DNA of 64,000 nt. It comes from Phocoena phocoena. Taxonomy: Eukaryota; Chordata; Mammalia; Artiodactyla; Phocoenidae. The DNA is taken from the NCBI RefSeq assembly GCF_963924675.1, contig NC_089226.1, forward strand, positions 51,725,124-51,789,123, written 5' to 3'. The position numbers and the translations under genes are program-made. Below, piece after piece: positions 10,431 to 21,435 of this stretch. The notes under the pieces are model-generated. The model ran no database searches. It was not told the DNA's origin and was given only the letters and a program-made list of their open reading frames with translations. Numbering within the stretch: position 1 is the stretch's first letter; every line of letters begins with the position of its first letter.

Positions 10431-10727
10431 TGGAGGTAAAAGATTGATTACTAAGCCTCACCCCAGTAATTAGATTTTCTAAGAGAGATCAGGAATGATC
10501 TCTTTCTCTGTGTGTGTTTTGTGTATACACATGCACATGTAATAAGTATTTTTAAAATACCCACAAGACTCTGGTGATCAGCTAAGTGTGAGGATCTCTG
10601 AGCAAGGAAAATATGTACAATGATCCAAATAATCTTTGGAGAGCTCAAGAATAAAAAGAAAGGGGCAGAGTGAGAAATGTATAATGGAGAGAAATTACAT
10701 TAGGAGAGTCTTTTTAGAAGGAGAACC

Positions 10728-10941
10728 TTTTTTTTTTTTTTTTTTTTTTGTGGTACGCGGCCCTCTCACTGTTGGGGCTTCTCCCGTCGCGGAGCACAGG
10801 CTCCAGACGCGCAGGCTCAGCAGCCATGGCTCACGGGCCCAGCCGCTCTGTGGCATGTGGGATCTTCCCGGACCGGGGCATGAACCCATGTCCCCTGCAT
10901 CGGCAGGCGGACTCTCAGCCACTGCGCCACCAGGGAAGCCC
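10728..10941 (-). mobile_element. CHR-type SINE, short form
   Basis: T-run 10728-10749, then the antisense short SINE to 'accagggaagccct'. A short target duplication 'gagaacct' is seen at 10721-10728 and 10944-10951. Few substitutions from the other short copies in this window. Confidence 0.93.
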
Positions 10942-11094
10942 TAGAGAACCTATTTTTAACTTTCTGAAAATCATACAGGTTTGGATGATACCTTTACCAA
11001 TTCTTATTTCCTTGTTCACTTTTCTAGTCATCATTTCTGGAACGAGTATTTTCATTTTACTTCAGATTTATTTAGAATGTATCTCTCTCTCTCT

Positions 11095-11217
11095 CTGAAG
11101 AGGTCCAATTCTTTCTTTTCTTTATTTTACTTTATTTTATTGAAATACAGTTGATTTATAATGTTGTGTTAATTTCTGCTATACAGCAAAGTGATTCTGT
11201 TATACATATGTATACAT

Positions 11218-11253
<36 letters not shown>

Positions 11254-11855
11254 GCGCGGGCCTCTCACTGTTGTGGCCTCTCCCGTTGTGGAGCACAGGC
11301 TCCGGACGCACAAGGCCAGCGGCCATGGCTCACGGGCCCAGCCGCTCCGCGGCATGTGGGATCCTCACGGACCGGGGCACGAACCTGTGTCCCCTGCATC
11401 GGCAGGCGGACTCTCAACCACTGCGCCACCAGGGAAGCCCTACATTCTTTTTATATTCTTATACATTATGGTTTATCACAAGATATTGGATATAATTCCC
11501 TGGTATAGAGTAGGACCTTGTTGTTTATCCATTCTAGATATAATTGTTTGCCTTTGCTAACCCTAAACTCCCAATCCATCCCTCCCCCTCCCCTCTCCAC
11601 CTTGGCAATCACAAGTCTGTTCTCCATGTCTCTGAGTCTGTTTCTGTTTCATAGATAAGTTCATTTGTGTCATATTTTAGATCCACATATAAGTGATATC
11701 ATATGGTATTTGTCTGTCTCTTTCTGACTTACTTCACTTAGTATGATAATCTCTAGGTCTATCCACGTTGCTGCAAAAGGCATCATTTCATTCTTTTTTC
11801 ATGGCCAAGTAGTATTCCTCTCTGTACATGTACCACACTGAAGAGGTACAATTCT
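11095..11855 (-). mobile_element. 5'-truncated L1 with 18-bp target duplication, hosting a SINE
   Basis: Antisense L1 3' UTR and ORF2 end, body 11113-11837. Flanking duplication 'ctgaagaggt(c/a)caattct' at 11095-11112 and 11838-11855, 17 of 18 identical. The body reads 'tactttattttattgaaatac' (antisense 3' end) to 'atggccaagtagtattcc' (ORF2 C-terminal region). The SINE at 11221-11440 is nested inside. Confidence 0.9.
11221..11440 (-). mobile_element. CHR-type SINE, short form, nested in L1
   Basis: T-run 11221-11248, antisense SINE to 'accagggaagccc'. Target duplication 'tacattctttt' at 11213 onward and 11441 onward; the left copy merges with the T-run, so its exact length is open. It postdates the L1 at 11113-11837. 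Confidence 0.95.
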
Positions 11856-12054
11856 AATGAGAGGATGGAGAGACTGGTTGGGCTAAAGAAGAAAGTGGAA
11901 TAATAGAGAAAGGATCTTTGGCAAAACAGAGCATCATATAAATGAACAAAATGTCCTGCTTGACTACTACTCCTAGTTGTTTGTTTATTGTCCTCTGTAT
12001 ATAATACTCCAATGACATATCACTGTCTAAAAGGTCTAATGGGATCTGGACCTG

Positions 12055-12475
12055 AAATTTGTCCAGCCTTCTCTTAATCTAGGCTTCCCCTTCCTTGCTC
12101 TGATACTGCCGTGCAGACGTTCTGGCCTGAGAGTCTTTGGCCTTGTTCCCTTGTCTGAAACCATCTCCCTGCTTCCATTCAAAGTTGCCACCTTCTCAGC
12201 CTCTAGATTTCAGTTTAGGTGTCACACCCTCAGAAATACTGTTCTTGACCTTTCTACATAAAAGAAGTTTCCCTAGTTTTGCTTTCATCTCTGCTCATTT
12301 CCTTCCTAGCTCTTATCACAGTGTGTGATGCATTTGTTGACTGATATATTTTCAGTCTTCAGCAGTAGGTTATGAGGCCATCGTGGCAGGGACTGTGCCT
12401 CCTTCTCCATTGGGTGTAGCCAGCCCCCATCAAAATGCCTGACAGACACTTAGTATTCAAATAATACTGTTAGAG
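12055..12475 (+). mobile_element. L2 LINE 3' end
   Basis: 'tttggccttgttcccttgtctg', 'tcagtttaggtgtcacacc', 'ctcttatcacagtgtgtg', 'ggcagggactgtgcctcc' and 'aaatgcctgacagacac' follow the sense L2 3' end. Confidence 0.75.
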
Positions 12476-12479
12476 AAGT

Positions 12480-13320
12480 GAAATTTGAAGAAAAGCAGAA
12501 ACAGTAATCATAAGTTACAAGCAGCTAATTTTAAGAACCCAGAATTCAAAGACTATGTTCTCATATATGTTAGTATCAGAAGGCAAAATATACATATTCA
12601 TGTATATGCTAGTCATGAAATTAAGCTGCTCAGGGATCCAATCTCTATCATTTGAGGTTATTCATTTCTATTTTGGCTGTACCTGAGTTTGCTGCAAGAT
12701 AGTTTGTCAAGATTTTTCCTTTTTTTAAAAGCTAATGGCCTTGTCATCCCCAGGAGGGGCCTGAGGCTGCGTGTGGAGGTGTACGGAGGTTTCCACTGGC
12801 CGCTACCTGCTAAACTGAATATACTTAGCTACCTTGTCAAGTCCTAGAATTGTTTGATTTTCTGCCGGAAATGTTTGCCTTTGAAAACTCCAGTGGGGAG
12901 ATAGCTTTTTCACCTCTGCTCAAGAGAATTAGTTTAACATTGTCTGAAGATGAGATTCATCCCCTGGAGGAGGTACCGAGCATCTAATGAGCTTAGGAAC
13001 AAGTCAGAAAAACAGCAGGGAGTGGATTCCAACCCCCACCCTCACCTTGGTTCCATAAAAGTCTGTTTTAGTTGTTTGCATGAGTGAACTACCCATTTAA
13101 ACTGAGTTTTGTCTGTGTGTTATATTGGATATGTATAACTCTGATATGGAAACACGTCTAGCTACATTATGCATTCTGAAAGGTGTATGATTTTGCTCCT
13201 TGGAGTGCATTCTATTTAAATATTCATAAATACATTATCCACCAGGCATGTAGTTTTATCTTTTTTATGTCTACTATGAGTCCTGCTTCTGGCAGTTTCA
13301 GCCAGAGCAACTTATACCCT
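12480..13320. other. Unassigned block with GC-richer core
   Basis: The part from about 12740 to 13060 ('ccccaggaggggcctgagg', 'tgtacggaggtttcc') is richer in G+C than its surroundings and matches no repeat I recognise. No frame of useful length runs through it. It is a candidate single-copy or conserved non-coding block, nothing more. Confidence 0.45.
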
Positions 13321-13329
13321 CATAGTCAT

Positions 13330-13338
13330 ACACACGCA

Positions 13339-13372
<34 letters not shown>
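13330..13372. repeat. (CA)n microsatellite
   Basis: Alternating CA with CG substitutions at its 5' edge ('cacgcacgcg'). Confidence 0.95.
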
Positions 13373-13373
<1 letters not shown>

Positions 13374-13379
13374 GCATAC

Positions 13380-13900
13380 ATATAGTCACTGAAACAGTGA
13401 CTGCCCAACAGTTATTCTCAACAACTGCTTCCATTACCTCAGATTAAGCTTGATCATTAGCTAGTACCTCCTCTTTCTTTCACTAGGATTTCCTCCCAAC
13501 TCATTCTCTTCTCTGAAATTAAGCATCTGACATTGGCTCCTTGGACATTGTTTTTGTATTTGTTCATGACGGCATTTGATCCTCAATTCTCCTTAATAGA
13601 TCGCCACTTGTCTCACTCTTCTGTTTTACTACAGTCCTTGCTACCTATGGAAGAAGTCCCTTTTCTAGTTCCGCCCTCTTAGAACCCAGGCTGCAATAGT
13701 GGCTCTTTGACTGGTGGTTTAACTGTACAAGATCAAAGGAATAGGCGAGTTTGAAAACAAATTGTTTTAATCTTTAATCATGTAGATTTAGAAAGAATAT
13801 GTATACTCCAAATGGAAATTGGGTAGGAAAACTTTTAACAGAAAAACTTTACCCCCAGAGCAACACTGGTTTGATAGTGCAAGAGAGTACAAATGAGCCA
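13380..13900. other. Unassigned stretch upstream of U2 relic
   Basis: Pyrimidine-rich, roughly 13430-13680 could be a decayed sense L2, but the matches are too weak to assert. Confidence 0.4.
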
Positions 13901-13908
13901 ATGAGAGA

Positions 13909-13949
13909 AGATACTACACTTGATCTTAGCCAAAAGGCCGAGAAGCGAT
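13909..13949 (-). pseudogene. U2 snRNA retropseudogene, 3'-truncated (nt 1-41)
   Basis: On the minus strand, 41 nt match the 5' end of U2 spliceosomal snRNA, from the first nucleotide ('atcgcttctcggcc' at 13949-13936) through the branch-point recognition segment ('gtgtagtatc'). The remaining roughly 145 nt of U2 (Sm site, stem-loops III/IV) are missing. A perfect 15-bp direct repeat, 'tgagagaagatacta', flanks the copy at 13902-13916 and 13950-13964. The left copy overlaps the U2 match by 8 nt. There is no A-tail. A precise 5' end, loss of the 3' part, target duplication and no poly(A) fit the known class of self-primed snRNA retropseudogenes. It has no Sm site or U2 promoter and is not expected to function. 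Confidence 0.88.
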
Positions 13950-14124
13950 TGAGAGAAGATACTATATGTAGTACTCTCTAGATGAGCTTGTTTCTTTGTT
14001 GTTGTTGTTTTGTTTTTAATTTTATAGTTAAGTAGAGAATTAAAGCCTTCCAATTATAGAGGAACAAAAACATTTTTTTTTTTTCTTTGCCTTATTTTGT
14101 TTGTAAGGGCAGAGAATACATACA

Positions 14125-14154
14125 TGTTACACATGTATGTGTACATGTGTAACA
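14125..14154. repeat. 13-bp perfect inverted repeat, 4-nt loop
   Basis: 'tgttacacatgta' (14125-14137), loop 'tgtg', exact complement 'tacatgtgtaaca' (14142-14154). It is rich in TGT/ACA and may have begun as a short TG-type simple repeat. Confidence 0.85.
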
Positions 14155-14209
14155 CATACATCTCAAAAATTTTCTAAATATCTTAAAGCATGCCAATTCT
14201 CATAACTAG

Positions 14210-14560
14210 TAAGTGACAGTTAAGTACCCTGGCCCTCACCATCATTATGCATTTCCTGGGTTATTGCAGTGACCTCCTGACTTAAGTCCCTGCTTTTGCC
14301 CTTGACCTCCTTTAATTTTTTCATCTGACTGAAGGTAAAATCAAAGTTCTTATTACAATCTTTAAATTTCTCCATGCTTTCACCCCAATTCAAGCTCTTG
14401 ATGCTCTCCTCTCTCACTTTCTCTTCCTTTCTTGTTCCTTAAACTTCTCAGGCAACACATACCTTAGATCCATTGCACTAGTTTCTAGTACTATTCCCAG
14501 AAATCTCATTCTCCAGATATCTACATAGTTAGGTCCTACATTTCCTCCATGTCTTTACTC
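14210..14560 (+). mobile_element. L2 LINE fragment (ORF end)
   Basis: 'gggttattgcagtgacctcctgac', 'ccctgcttttgcccttg', and 'tctccatgctttcac' follow the sense L2 region upstream of the 3' end. Confidence 0.65.
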
Positions 14561-14945
14561 AAAAGATATAAAATAGGGCTTCCCTGGTGGTGCAGTGGTT
14601 GAGAGTCTGCTTGCCGATGCAGGGGACACGGGTTCGTGCCCCGGTCCGGGAAGATCCTACGTGCCGCAGAGCGGCTGGGCCCGTGAGCCATGGCCGCTGA
14701 ACATGCGCCTCCGGAGCCTGTGCTCTGCAACGGGAGAGGCCACAACAGTGAGAGGCCCATGTACTGCAAAAAAAAAAAGATATAAAATAGACCCAAATAG
14801 AATTTCTAGTTACAGAAATGAAATATCCAAAGAGTTGGTGGGGGGAGAGGGAAGTGCTGCTGGGATTAATATCAAATTAGACACTGCAGAAGAAAGATCA
14901 GTAAACTTGAAATCACAGCAATGGAAACTATCCAAATTTAAGCAT
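14561..14945 (+). mobile_element. Old L1, ORF1 coiled-coil fragment (left part of a split element)
   Basis: Outside the SINE, 14791-14945 reads in sense like the L1 ORF1 coiled-coil region: 'gaatttctagttacagaaatg', 'gggattaatatcaaattagac', 'cagtaaacttgaaatcac', 'aatggaaactatccaa'. The same L1 type and orientation resumes at 21436 with endonuclease sequence. I infer one old sense L1 later split by Tigger1 and a younger L1. Several indels and substitutions mark it as old. Confidence 0.65.
14577..14777 (+). mobile_element. CHR-type SINE, short form
   Basis: Sense copy from 'gggcttccctggtggtgcag' to a short A-tail. Target duplication 'agatataaaatag' occurs at 14564-14576 and 14778-14790, exact. 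A box 'tggtgcagtgg', B-box region 'gggttcgtgcc'. Confidence 0.95.
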
Positions 14946-14948
14946 ATG

Positions 14949-14960
14949 CGTGTGTGTGTG

Positions 14961-14996
<36 letters not shown>
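14949..14996. repeat. (TG)n(TA)n compound microsatellite
   Basis: Alternating TG then TA. It sits at the boundary between the old L1 fragment and Tigger1. Confidence 0.95.
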
Positions 14997-15000
<4 letters not shown>

Positions 15001-15009
15001 GTGTTTGTT

Positions 15010-16311
15010 TTTCCAATGTATACAAAAGTTATGTTGACACTATACTGTAGTCTAAGTATACAATAGCATTATGTCTAATAAAACAATGTACATATCTTAA
15101 TTAAAAATACTTTATTGCTGAAAAATGTTAACTACCATGTGAGCTTTCAGCCAGTTGTAATTTTTTGCTGGTGGAGGGTCATGCCTCAGTGTTGATGGCT
15201 GCTGACTGATCAGGGTAGTGGTTACTGAAGACTGGGATGACTGTGGCAATTTCTTAAAATAAGGTAACAGTGAAGTTTGCCACATCAATTGACTCTTCCT
15301 TTTATGAATGATTTCTCTGCAGCATGCAATGCTGTTTGGTAGCATTTTACCCACAGTAGAATTTCTTGCAAAATTGAAGTCAGTTCTCTCAAACCTTGCC
15401 ACTGCTTTATCAACTTTGTTGTCATTTCAACCGTCTTCACAACATCTTCACCAGGAGCTGTTTCCATCTCAGGAAAACACTTTCTTTGCTCATCCCTAAG
15501 AATCAACTCCTGATCTGTTAAAGTTACCTCATGACATCGCAGAAATTCAGTCACATCTGCAGGCTCCATTTCTAATTCTACTTATCTTGCTATTTCCACC
15601 ATACCTGTAGTTACTTCCTCTACCTAAGTCTTGAACCCCTCAAAGTTATCCATGAGGGTTGGAATCAACTTTCCAAACTCCTGTTAATGTTGATATTTTG
15701 ACTTCTCCCCATGAATCATTAATATTCTTAATGTTATCTAGAATGGTGAAGCCAATTCAATGTACTTTGTCTAGATCCGTCAGAAGAATCACAATCTATG
15801 GCAGCTATAGCCTATGAAATGTATTTCTTAACTAATAATACTTGAAAATAAAAATTACTCTTTAATCCACAGGTTACAGAATGGATGTCGTATTAGCAGG
15901 CATGAAAATATGGTTAATCTAAATCACCATCTGAGCTCTTGAGTGACTGTGTGCATTGTCAAGGAGCAGTAATATTTTGAAAGGGATCTTTTTGACTGAG
16001 CAGTAGGTCTCAACAATGGGCTTAAAAAAGTCAGTAACCTATGTTGTCAAAAGATGTGCTGTCATCCAGGCTTTGTTGTTCTATTTATTGAGAACAGGCA
16101 GAGTAAACTTAACATAATTCTTAAGGGCACAAGAATTTTCAAAATGGTAAAAGAGCATTGCCTTCAACTTAAAGTCACCAGCTGCATTCTCCCATAGCAA
16201 GAGAGTTACCCTATCCTTTGAAACTTTGAAGCCAGTCATTGTCTCCTCTCTAGCTATTAAAGACTTTTATGACATCTTATTCCAATAGAAGGATGTTTTG
16301 TCTACATTGTT
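15010..16311 (-). pseudogene. Tigger1 (pogo/TcMar) transposase pseudogene, 3' half
   Basis: Antisense Tigger1 DNA transposon. The non-coding 3' part ('actatactgtagtctaa', 'agcattatgtctaataaa') lies at about 15010-15110, followed by the C-terminal transposase coding region. Readable peptide pieces at 15112-15402 include 'NSTVGKMLPNSIACCREI' and 'SLLPYFKKLPQ', and at 15285-15569 'MEPADVTEFLRCHEVTLTDQ'. These are typical of the Tigger1/TIGD1 C-terminus. Further antisense blocks run to 16311 ('gtcaccagctgcattctccc', 'aatagaaggatgttttgtct'), which falls in the catalytic DDE region. The N-terminal DNA-binding half and the other terminal repeat are absent: the match stops where the L1 T-run begins. 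Several frameshifts make it non-coding. Confidence 0.85.
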
Positions 16312-16679
16312 TTTAAAAAATGTTTATTGAAGTATAGTTGCTTTACAATATTGTGTTAGTTTATACTGTGCAACAAAGTGAATCAGCTATACATATACAC
16401 ATATCCCCTCTTTTTTGGATTTCCTTCTCATTTATGTCACCACAGAGCATTGAGTAGAGTTCCCTGTGCTATACAATAGGTTATCATCAGTTATCCATTT
16501 TATACATAGTATCAATAGTGTATATATGTCAACCCCAAAATCCCAATTCATCCCACACACCCTTCCCCCTTGGTATCCATATGTTTGTTCTTTACATGTG
16601 TCTCTATTTCTGCTTTGCAAATAAGATCATCTGTACCATTTTTTTAGATTCCACATGTATGCATTAGCAAACGATAATT

Positions 16680-19600
16680 ATTTTTCTCTTTCTGACTTAC
16701 TTCACTCTGTATGACAGTCTCTAGGTCCATCCATGTCTACAGATAACCCAGTTTCATTCCTTTTTATGGCTGAGTAATATTCCATTGTATATATGTGCCA
16801 CATCTTCCTTATCCATTCATCTGTCAGTGGACACTTAGGTTGCTTCCATGTCCTGGCTATTGTAAATAGATCTGCAGTGAACATTGTGGTACATGACCCT
16901 TTTTGAATTATGGTTTTCTCAGGGTATATGCTCACTACTGGGATTGCTCGCTGGGTCATATGGTAGTTGTATTTTCAGTTTTTAAAGGAACTGCCATACT
17001 GTGCTCCATAGTGGCTGTATCAGTTTACATTCCCACCAACAGTGCAAGAGAGTTCCCATTTCCCCACATGGGACAGAGTTCCCATAAACCCTGTCCAGCA
17101 TTTACTGTTTGTAGATTTTTTCATGATAGCCATTCTGACTGCTGTGAGGTCATACCTCATTGTAGTTTTGATTTGCAAATTTTGATTTGCATTTCTCTGA
17201 TGATTAGTGACGTTGAGCATTCTTTCATGTGTTTGTTGGCAATCTGTATATCTTCTTTGGAGAAATGTCTATTTAGGTCTTCTGCCCATTTTTGGATTGG
17301 GTTGTTTGTTTTTTTGTAATTGAGCTGCTTATAAATTTTGCAGATTAATCCTTTGTCAGTTGCAAATATTTTCTCCCATTCTGAGGGTTGTCTTTTGGTC
17401 TTGTTTATGGTTTCCTTTGCTGTGCAAAAGCTTTGAAGTTTCATTAGGTCCCATTTGTTTATTTTTGTTTGTATTTCCATTTCTCTAGGAGGTGGGTCAA
17501 AAAGGATCTTGCTGTGATTTATGTCATAGAGTGTTGTGCCTATGTTTTCCTCTAAGAGTCTTATAGTGTCTGACCTTACATTTAGGTCTTTAATCCATTT
17601 TGAGTTTATTTTTGTGTATGGTGTTAGGGAGTGTTCTAATTTCATTCTTTTACATGTAGCTGTCCAGTTTTCCCAGCACCACTTCTTGAAGAGGCTGTCT
17701 TTTCTCCACTGTATATTCTTGCCTCCTTTATCAAAGATAAGTTGACCATGTATGGTTAGGTTGATCTCTGGGCTTTCTATTCTGTTCCGTTGATCTATAT
17801 TTCTGTTTCTGTGCCATTACCATACTGTCTTGATTATTTTAGCTTGGTAGTATAGTCTGAAGTCAGGGAGTCTGATTCCTCCAGCTCCATTTCTTTCCCT
17901 CAAGACTGCTTTGGCTATTCAGGATCTTTTGTGCATCCATGCAAATTTTAAGATTTTTTGTTCTAGTTCCATAAAAAATTTCGTTGGTAATTTGATAGGG
18001 ATTGCATTGAATCTGTAGATTGCTTTGGGTAGTATAGTCATGTTCACGATATTGATTCTTCCAATCCAAGAACATGGTGTGTCTCTCCATCTGTTCATAT
18101 CATGTTTAATTTCTTTCATCAGTGTCTTAGAGTTTTCTTCATACAGGTCTTTTGTCTCCCTAGGTAGGTTTATTCTTAGGTATTTTATTATTTTTGTTGC
18201 AGTGGTAAATGAGAGTGTTTACTTAATTTCTCTTTCAGATTTTTCAGCATTAGTGTATAGGAATGCAATGATTTCTGTGCATTAATTTTGTATCCTACAA
18301 CTTTACCAAATTCATTGATTAGCTCTAGTAGTTTTCTGGTGGCATCTTTAGGATTCTCTATGTATAGTATCAGGTCATCTGCAAACAGTGACAGTTTTAC
18401 ATCTTCTTTTCCAATTTGTATTCCTTTTGTTTCTTTTTCTTCTCTGATTGCTGTGGCTAGGACTTCCAAAACTATGTAGAATAATGGTGAGAGTGGACAT
18501 CCTTGTCATGTTCCTGATCTTAGGCGAAATGCTTTCAGTTTTTCACCATTGAGAATGATGTTTGCTGTGGGTTTGTCATATACGGCCTTTATTATATTGA
18601 GGTAGGATCCCTCTAGGCCCACTTTCTGGAAAGTTTTTTTATCATAAATGGGTGTTGAAGTTTGTCAAAAGCTTTCTCTGCATCTATTGAGATGATCATA
18701 TGTTTTTTCTCCTGCAGGTTGTTAATATGGTGTATCACACTGAATGCTTTGAGTATATTGAAGAATCCTTGCATTCCTGGGATAAACCCCACTTGATCAT
18801 GGTGTATGATCCTTTTAATATGTTGTTGGATTCTATTTGCTAGTATTTTGTTGAGGACTTTTGCATCTATATTCATCAGTGATATTGGTCTGTAATTTTC
18901 TTTTTTTGTAGTATCTTTGTCTGGCTTTGGTATCACGGTGATGGTGGCCTTATAGAATGAGTTTGGGAGTGTTCCTTCCTTTGTAATGTTTTGGAAGAGT
19001 TTGAGAAGGATGGGTGTTAACTCTTATCTAAATGTTTGATAGAATTCACCTGTGAAGCCAACTGGTCCTGGACTTTTGTTTGTTAGAAGATTTTTAATCA
19101 CAATTTCAATTTCATTACTTGTGATTGGTCTGTTCATATTTTCTGTTTCTTCCTGGTTCAGTCTTGGAAGGTTATACCTTTCTAAGAATTTGTCCATTTC
19201 TTCCAGGTTGTCCATTTTATTGGCATAGAGTTGCTTGTAGTAGTCTCTTAGGATGCTCTGTATTTCTGCAGTGTCTGTTGTAACTTCTCCTTTTTCATTT
19301 CTAATATTATTGATTTGAGTCCTCTCCCTACTTTTCTTGATGAGTCTGGCTAATGGTTACCAATTTTGTTTATCTTCTCAAAGAACCAGCTTTTAGTTTT
19401 ATTGATCTTTGCTATTGTTTTCTTTGTTTCTATTTCATTTATTTCTGCTCGGATCTTTATGATTTCTTCCTTCTGCTAACTTTGGGTTTTGTTTCTTCTT
19501 TCTCTAGTTCCTTTAGGTGTAAGGTTAGATTGTTTATTTGAGATTTTTCTTGTTTCTTGAGGTAGGCTTGTATAGCTATAAACTTCCCTCTTAGAACTGC

Positions 19601-20450
19601 TTTTGCTGCATCCCATAGGTTTTGGATTGTCCTGTTTTCATTGTCATTTGTCTCTCAGTATGTTTGGATTTCCTCTTTGATTTCTTCTGTGATCTCTTGG
19701 TTATTTAGTAATGTATTGTTTAACCTCCATGTGTTTGTGTTTTTTATGTTTTTTTCCCTGTAATTCATTTCTAATCTTAGTTCTGTGGTCAGAAAAGATG
19801 CTTGATATGATTTCAGTTTTCTTAAATTTACTGAGGCTTGATTTGTGACCCAAGATGTGATCTATCCTGGAGAATATTCTGTGCACACTTGTGAAGAAAG
19901 TATAATCTGCTGTTTTTGGATGGAATGCCCTATAAATATCAATTAAATCTATCTGGTCTATTGTGTCAATTAAAGCTTGTGTTTCCTTATTAATTTTCTG
20001 TCTGTATGATCTGTCCATTGGTGTAAGTGAGGTGTTAAAGTCTCCCACTATTATTGTTTTACTGTCGATTTCCTCTTTTATAGCTGTTAGCATTTGCTTT
20101 ATATATTGAGGTTCTCCTATGTTGGATGCATATATATTTAGAATTATTATATCTTCTTCTTGGATTGATCCCTTGATCATTATGTAGTGTCCTTCCTTGT
20201 CTCTTGTAACATTCTTATTTTTAAAATCTATTTTATCTGATGAGTATTGCTATTCCAGCTTTCTTTTGATTTCCATTTGCATGGAATATCTTTTTCCATC
20301 CCCTCACTTTCAGTCTGTATGTGTCCCTAGGTCTGAAGGGGGTCTGTTGTAGATAGCATATATGGGTGTTGTTTTTGTATCCATTCATCAAGCCTGTGAC
20401 TTTTGGTTGGAGCATTTAATCCATTCACGTTTAAGGTAATTATCGGTATG
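16680..20450 (-). pseudogene. L1 ORF2 pseudogene (endonuclease and reverse transcriptase)
   Basis: ORF2p nicks target DNA and reverse-transcribes the L1 RNA. The antisense pieces are in order. The APE-type endonuclease spans 20415-20233 and 20180-19701, with 'VGDFNT', 'RIDHILGHK' and 'SDHR' keeping the family's catalytic D, N and H positions. The linker at 19215-19024 has '[13 protein letters not shown]', and the reverse-transcriptase fingers at 18936-18613 have 'IPKPDKD' and '[10 protein letters not shown]'. The palm active site is '[13 protein letters not shown]' at 18469-18188. The C-terminal region is at 17645-17157, and the end is at 16959-16702 with 'MWHIYTMEYYSAIKRNE'. Stops and frameshifts separate these pieces. 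Total span about 3.8 kb, as for a full ORF2. Confidence 0.9.
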
Positions 20451-20499
20451 TATGTTCTTATGACCATTTTCTTAATTGTTTCTGTTTGTTTTTGTCTTT

Positions 20500-21418
20500 T
20501 CTTCTCTTGTGTTTCCCACTTTGAGAAGTTCCTTTAGCATTTGTTGTAGAGCTGGTTTGGTGGTGCTGAATTCTCGTAGATTTTGTTTGTCTGTAAAGCC
20601 TTTGATTTTTTCCATTGAATCTGAATGAGAACCTTGCCGGGTAGAGTAATATTGGTTGTATGTTCTTCCCTTTCATCAGTTTAAGTATGTCATGCCACTG
20701 CCTTCTGGCTTGTAGAGTTTCTGCTGAGAAATCAGCTGTTAACCTTAGGGGAGTTCCCTTGTATGTTATTTCTCATTTTTCCCTTGCTGCTTTCAATAAA
20801 TTTTCTTTGTCTTTAATTTTTGCCAATTTGATTACTGTGTGTCTCGGCGTGTTTCTCCTTGGGTTTATCCTGTATGGGACTCACTGCGCTTCCTGGAGTT
20901 GGGTGGCTATTTCCTTTCCCATGTTAGGGAAGTTTTCTACTATAAAATTCAAATATTTTCTCGGGTCTTTTCTCTCTCTGCTCCTTCTGGGACCCCTATA
21001 ATGTGAATGTTGTTGCGTTTAATGTTGTCCCAGAGGTCTCTTAGGCTGTCTTCATTTCTTTTCATTCTTTTTTCTTTATTCTGTTCTATGGCAGTGAATT
21101 CCACCATTCTGTCTTCCAGGTCACTTATCCCTTCTTCTGCCTCAGTGATTCTGCTGTTGATTCCTTCTTGTGTATTTTTCATTTCAGTTATTCTATTGTT
21201 CATCTCTGTTTGTTCTTTAATTCCTCTAGGTCTTTGTTAAACATTTCTTGTATCTTCTCGATCTTTGCCTCCATTCTTTTTCCGAGGTCCTGGATCATTT
21301 TCACTGTTATTATTCTGAATTAGTTTTCTGGAAGTTTGCCTATCTCCACTTCATTTAGTTGTTTTTCTGAGGTTTTATCTTGTTCCTTCATCTTGTACAT
21401 AGCCCTCTGCCTTTTCAT
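20500..21418 (-). pseudogene. L1 ORF1 pseudogene (RNA-binding chaperone)
   Basis: ORF1p is the trimeric coiled-coil RNA-binding protein of L1. The start codon is read at 21418-21416, followed by MKRQRAMYKMKEQDKTS. An in-frame TAA at 21322-21320 ends the frame at codon 33. The coiled-coil region resumes at 21203-20949, with heptad-like 'INSRITEAEEGISDLEDRM' and then the 'NIHIIGVPEG' start of the RRM domain. The C-terminal domain end ('LLYPARFSFRFNG') is found at 20676-20458, but the frame shifts after 'FRFNG'. Order and spacing fit ORF1p of about 300 residues. Not functional. Confidence 0.85.
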
Positions 21419-21435
21419 GTTGTCTATCTTTCTGT

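Larger units (their letters stand above)
16312..21435 (-). mobile_element. Nearly complete L1 (about 5.1 kb) lacking its 5' UTR
   Basis: Antisense L1 holding, from right to left, ORF1, the intergenic gap, ORF2 and a 3' UTR that ends in a short T-rich tail at 16312-16320. The left end is at the cut Tigger1; the right end lies only about 17 bp upstream of the ORF1 start codon, so only the promoter-bearing 5' UTR is missing. Both ORFs carry stops and frameshifts. It is clearly younger than the two elements it separates, since its blocks are more intact. A clean target duplication was not resolved; only a weak similarity ('gtctac' and 'gtctat') is seen at the two junctions. Confidence 0.9.

Noticed and set aside
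11191..11560. Three overlapping 102-114-codon frames with poly-F stretches
   Set aside because: Antisense reads of a SINE and its T-run inside an L1. The same peptide pattern recurs at 4091, 10636 and 53245.
14595..15050. 151-codon sense reading frame, one of the longest in the window
   Set aside because: It is a chimera of a SINE, an L1 ORF1 coiled-coil remnant and a TG/TA microsatellite, with no gene context.
16312..16330. Target duplication for the young L1 ('gtctac' at 16301 versus 'gtctat' near 21425)
   Set aside because: The similarity is short and imperfect, and could equally be L1 5' UTR sequence; left unresolved.
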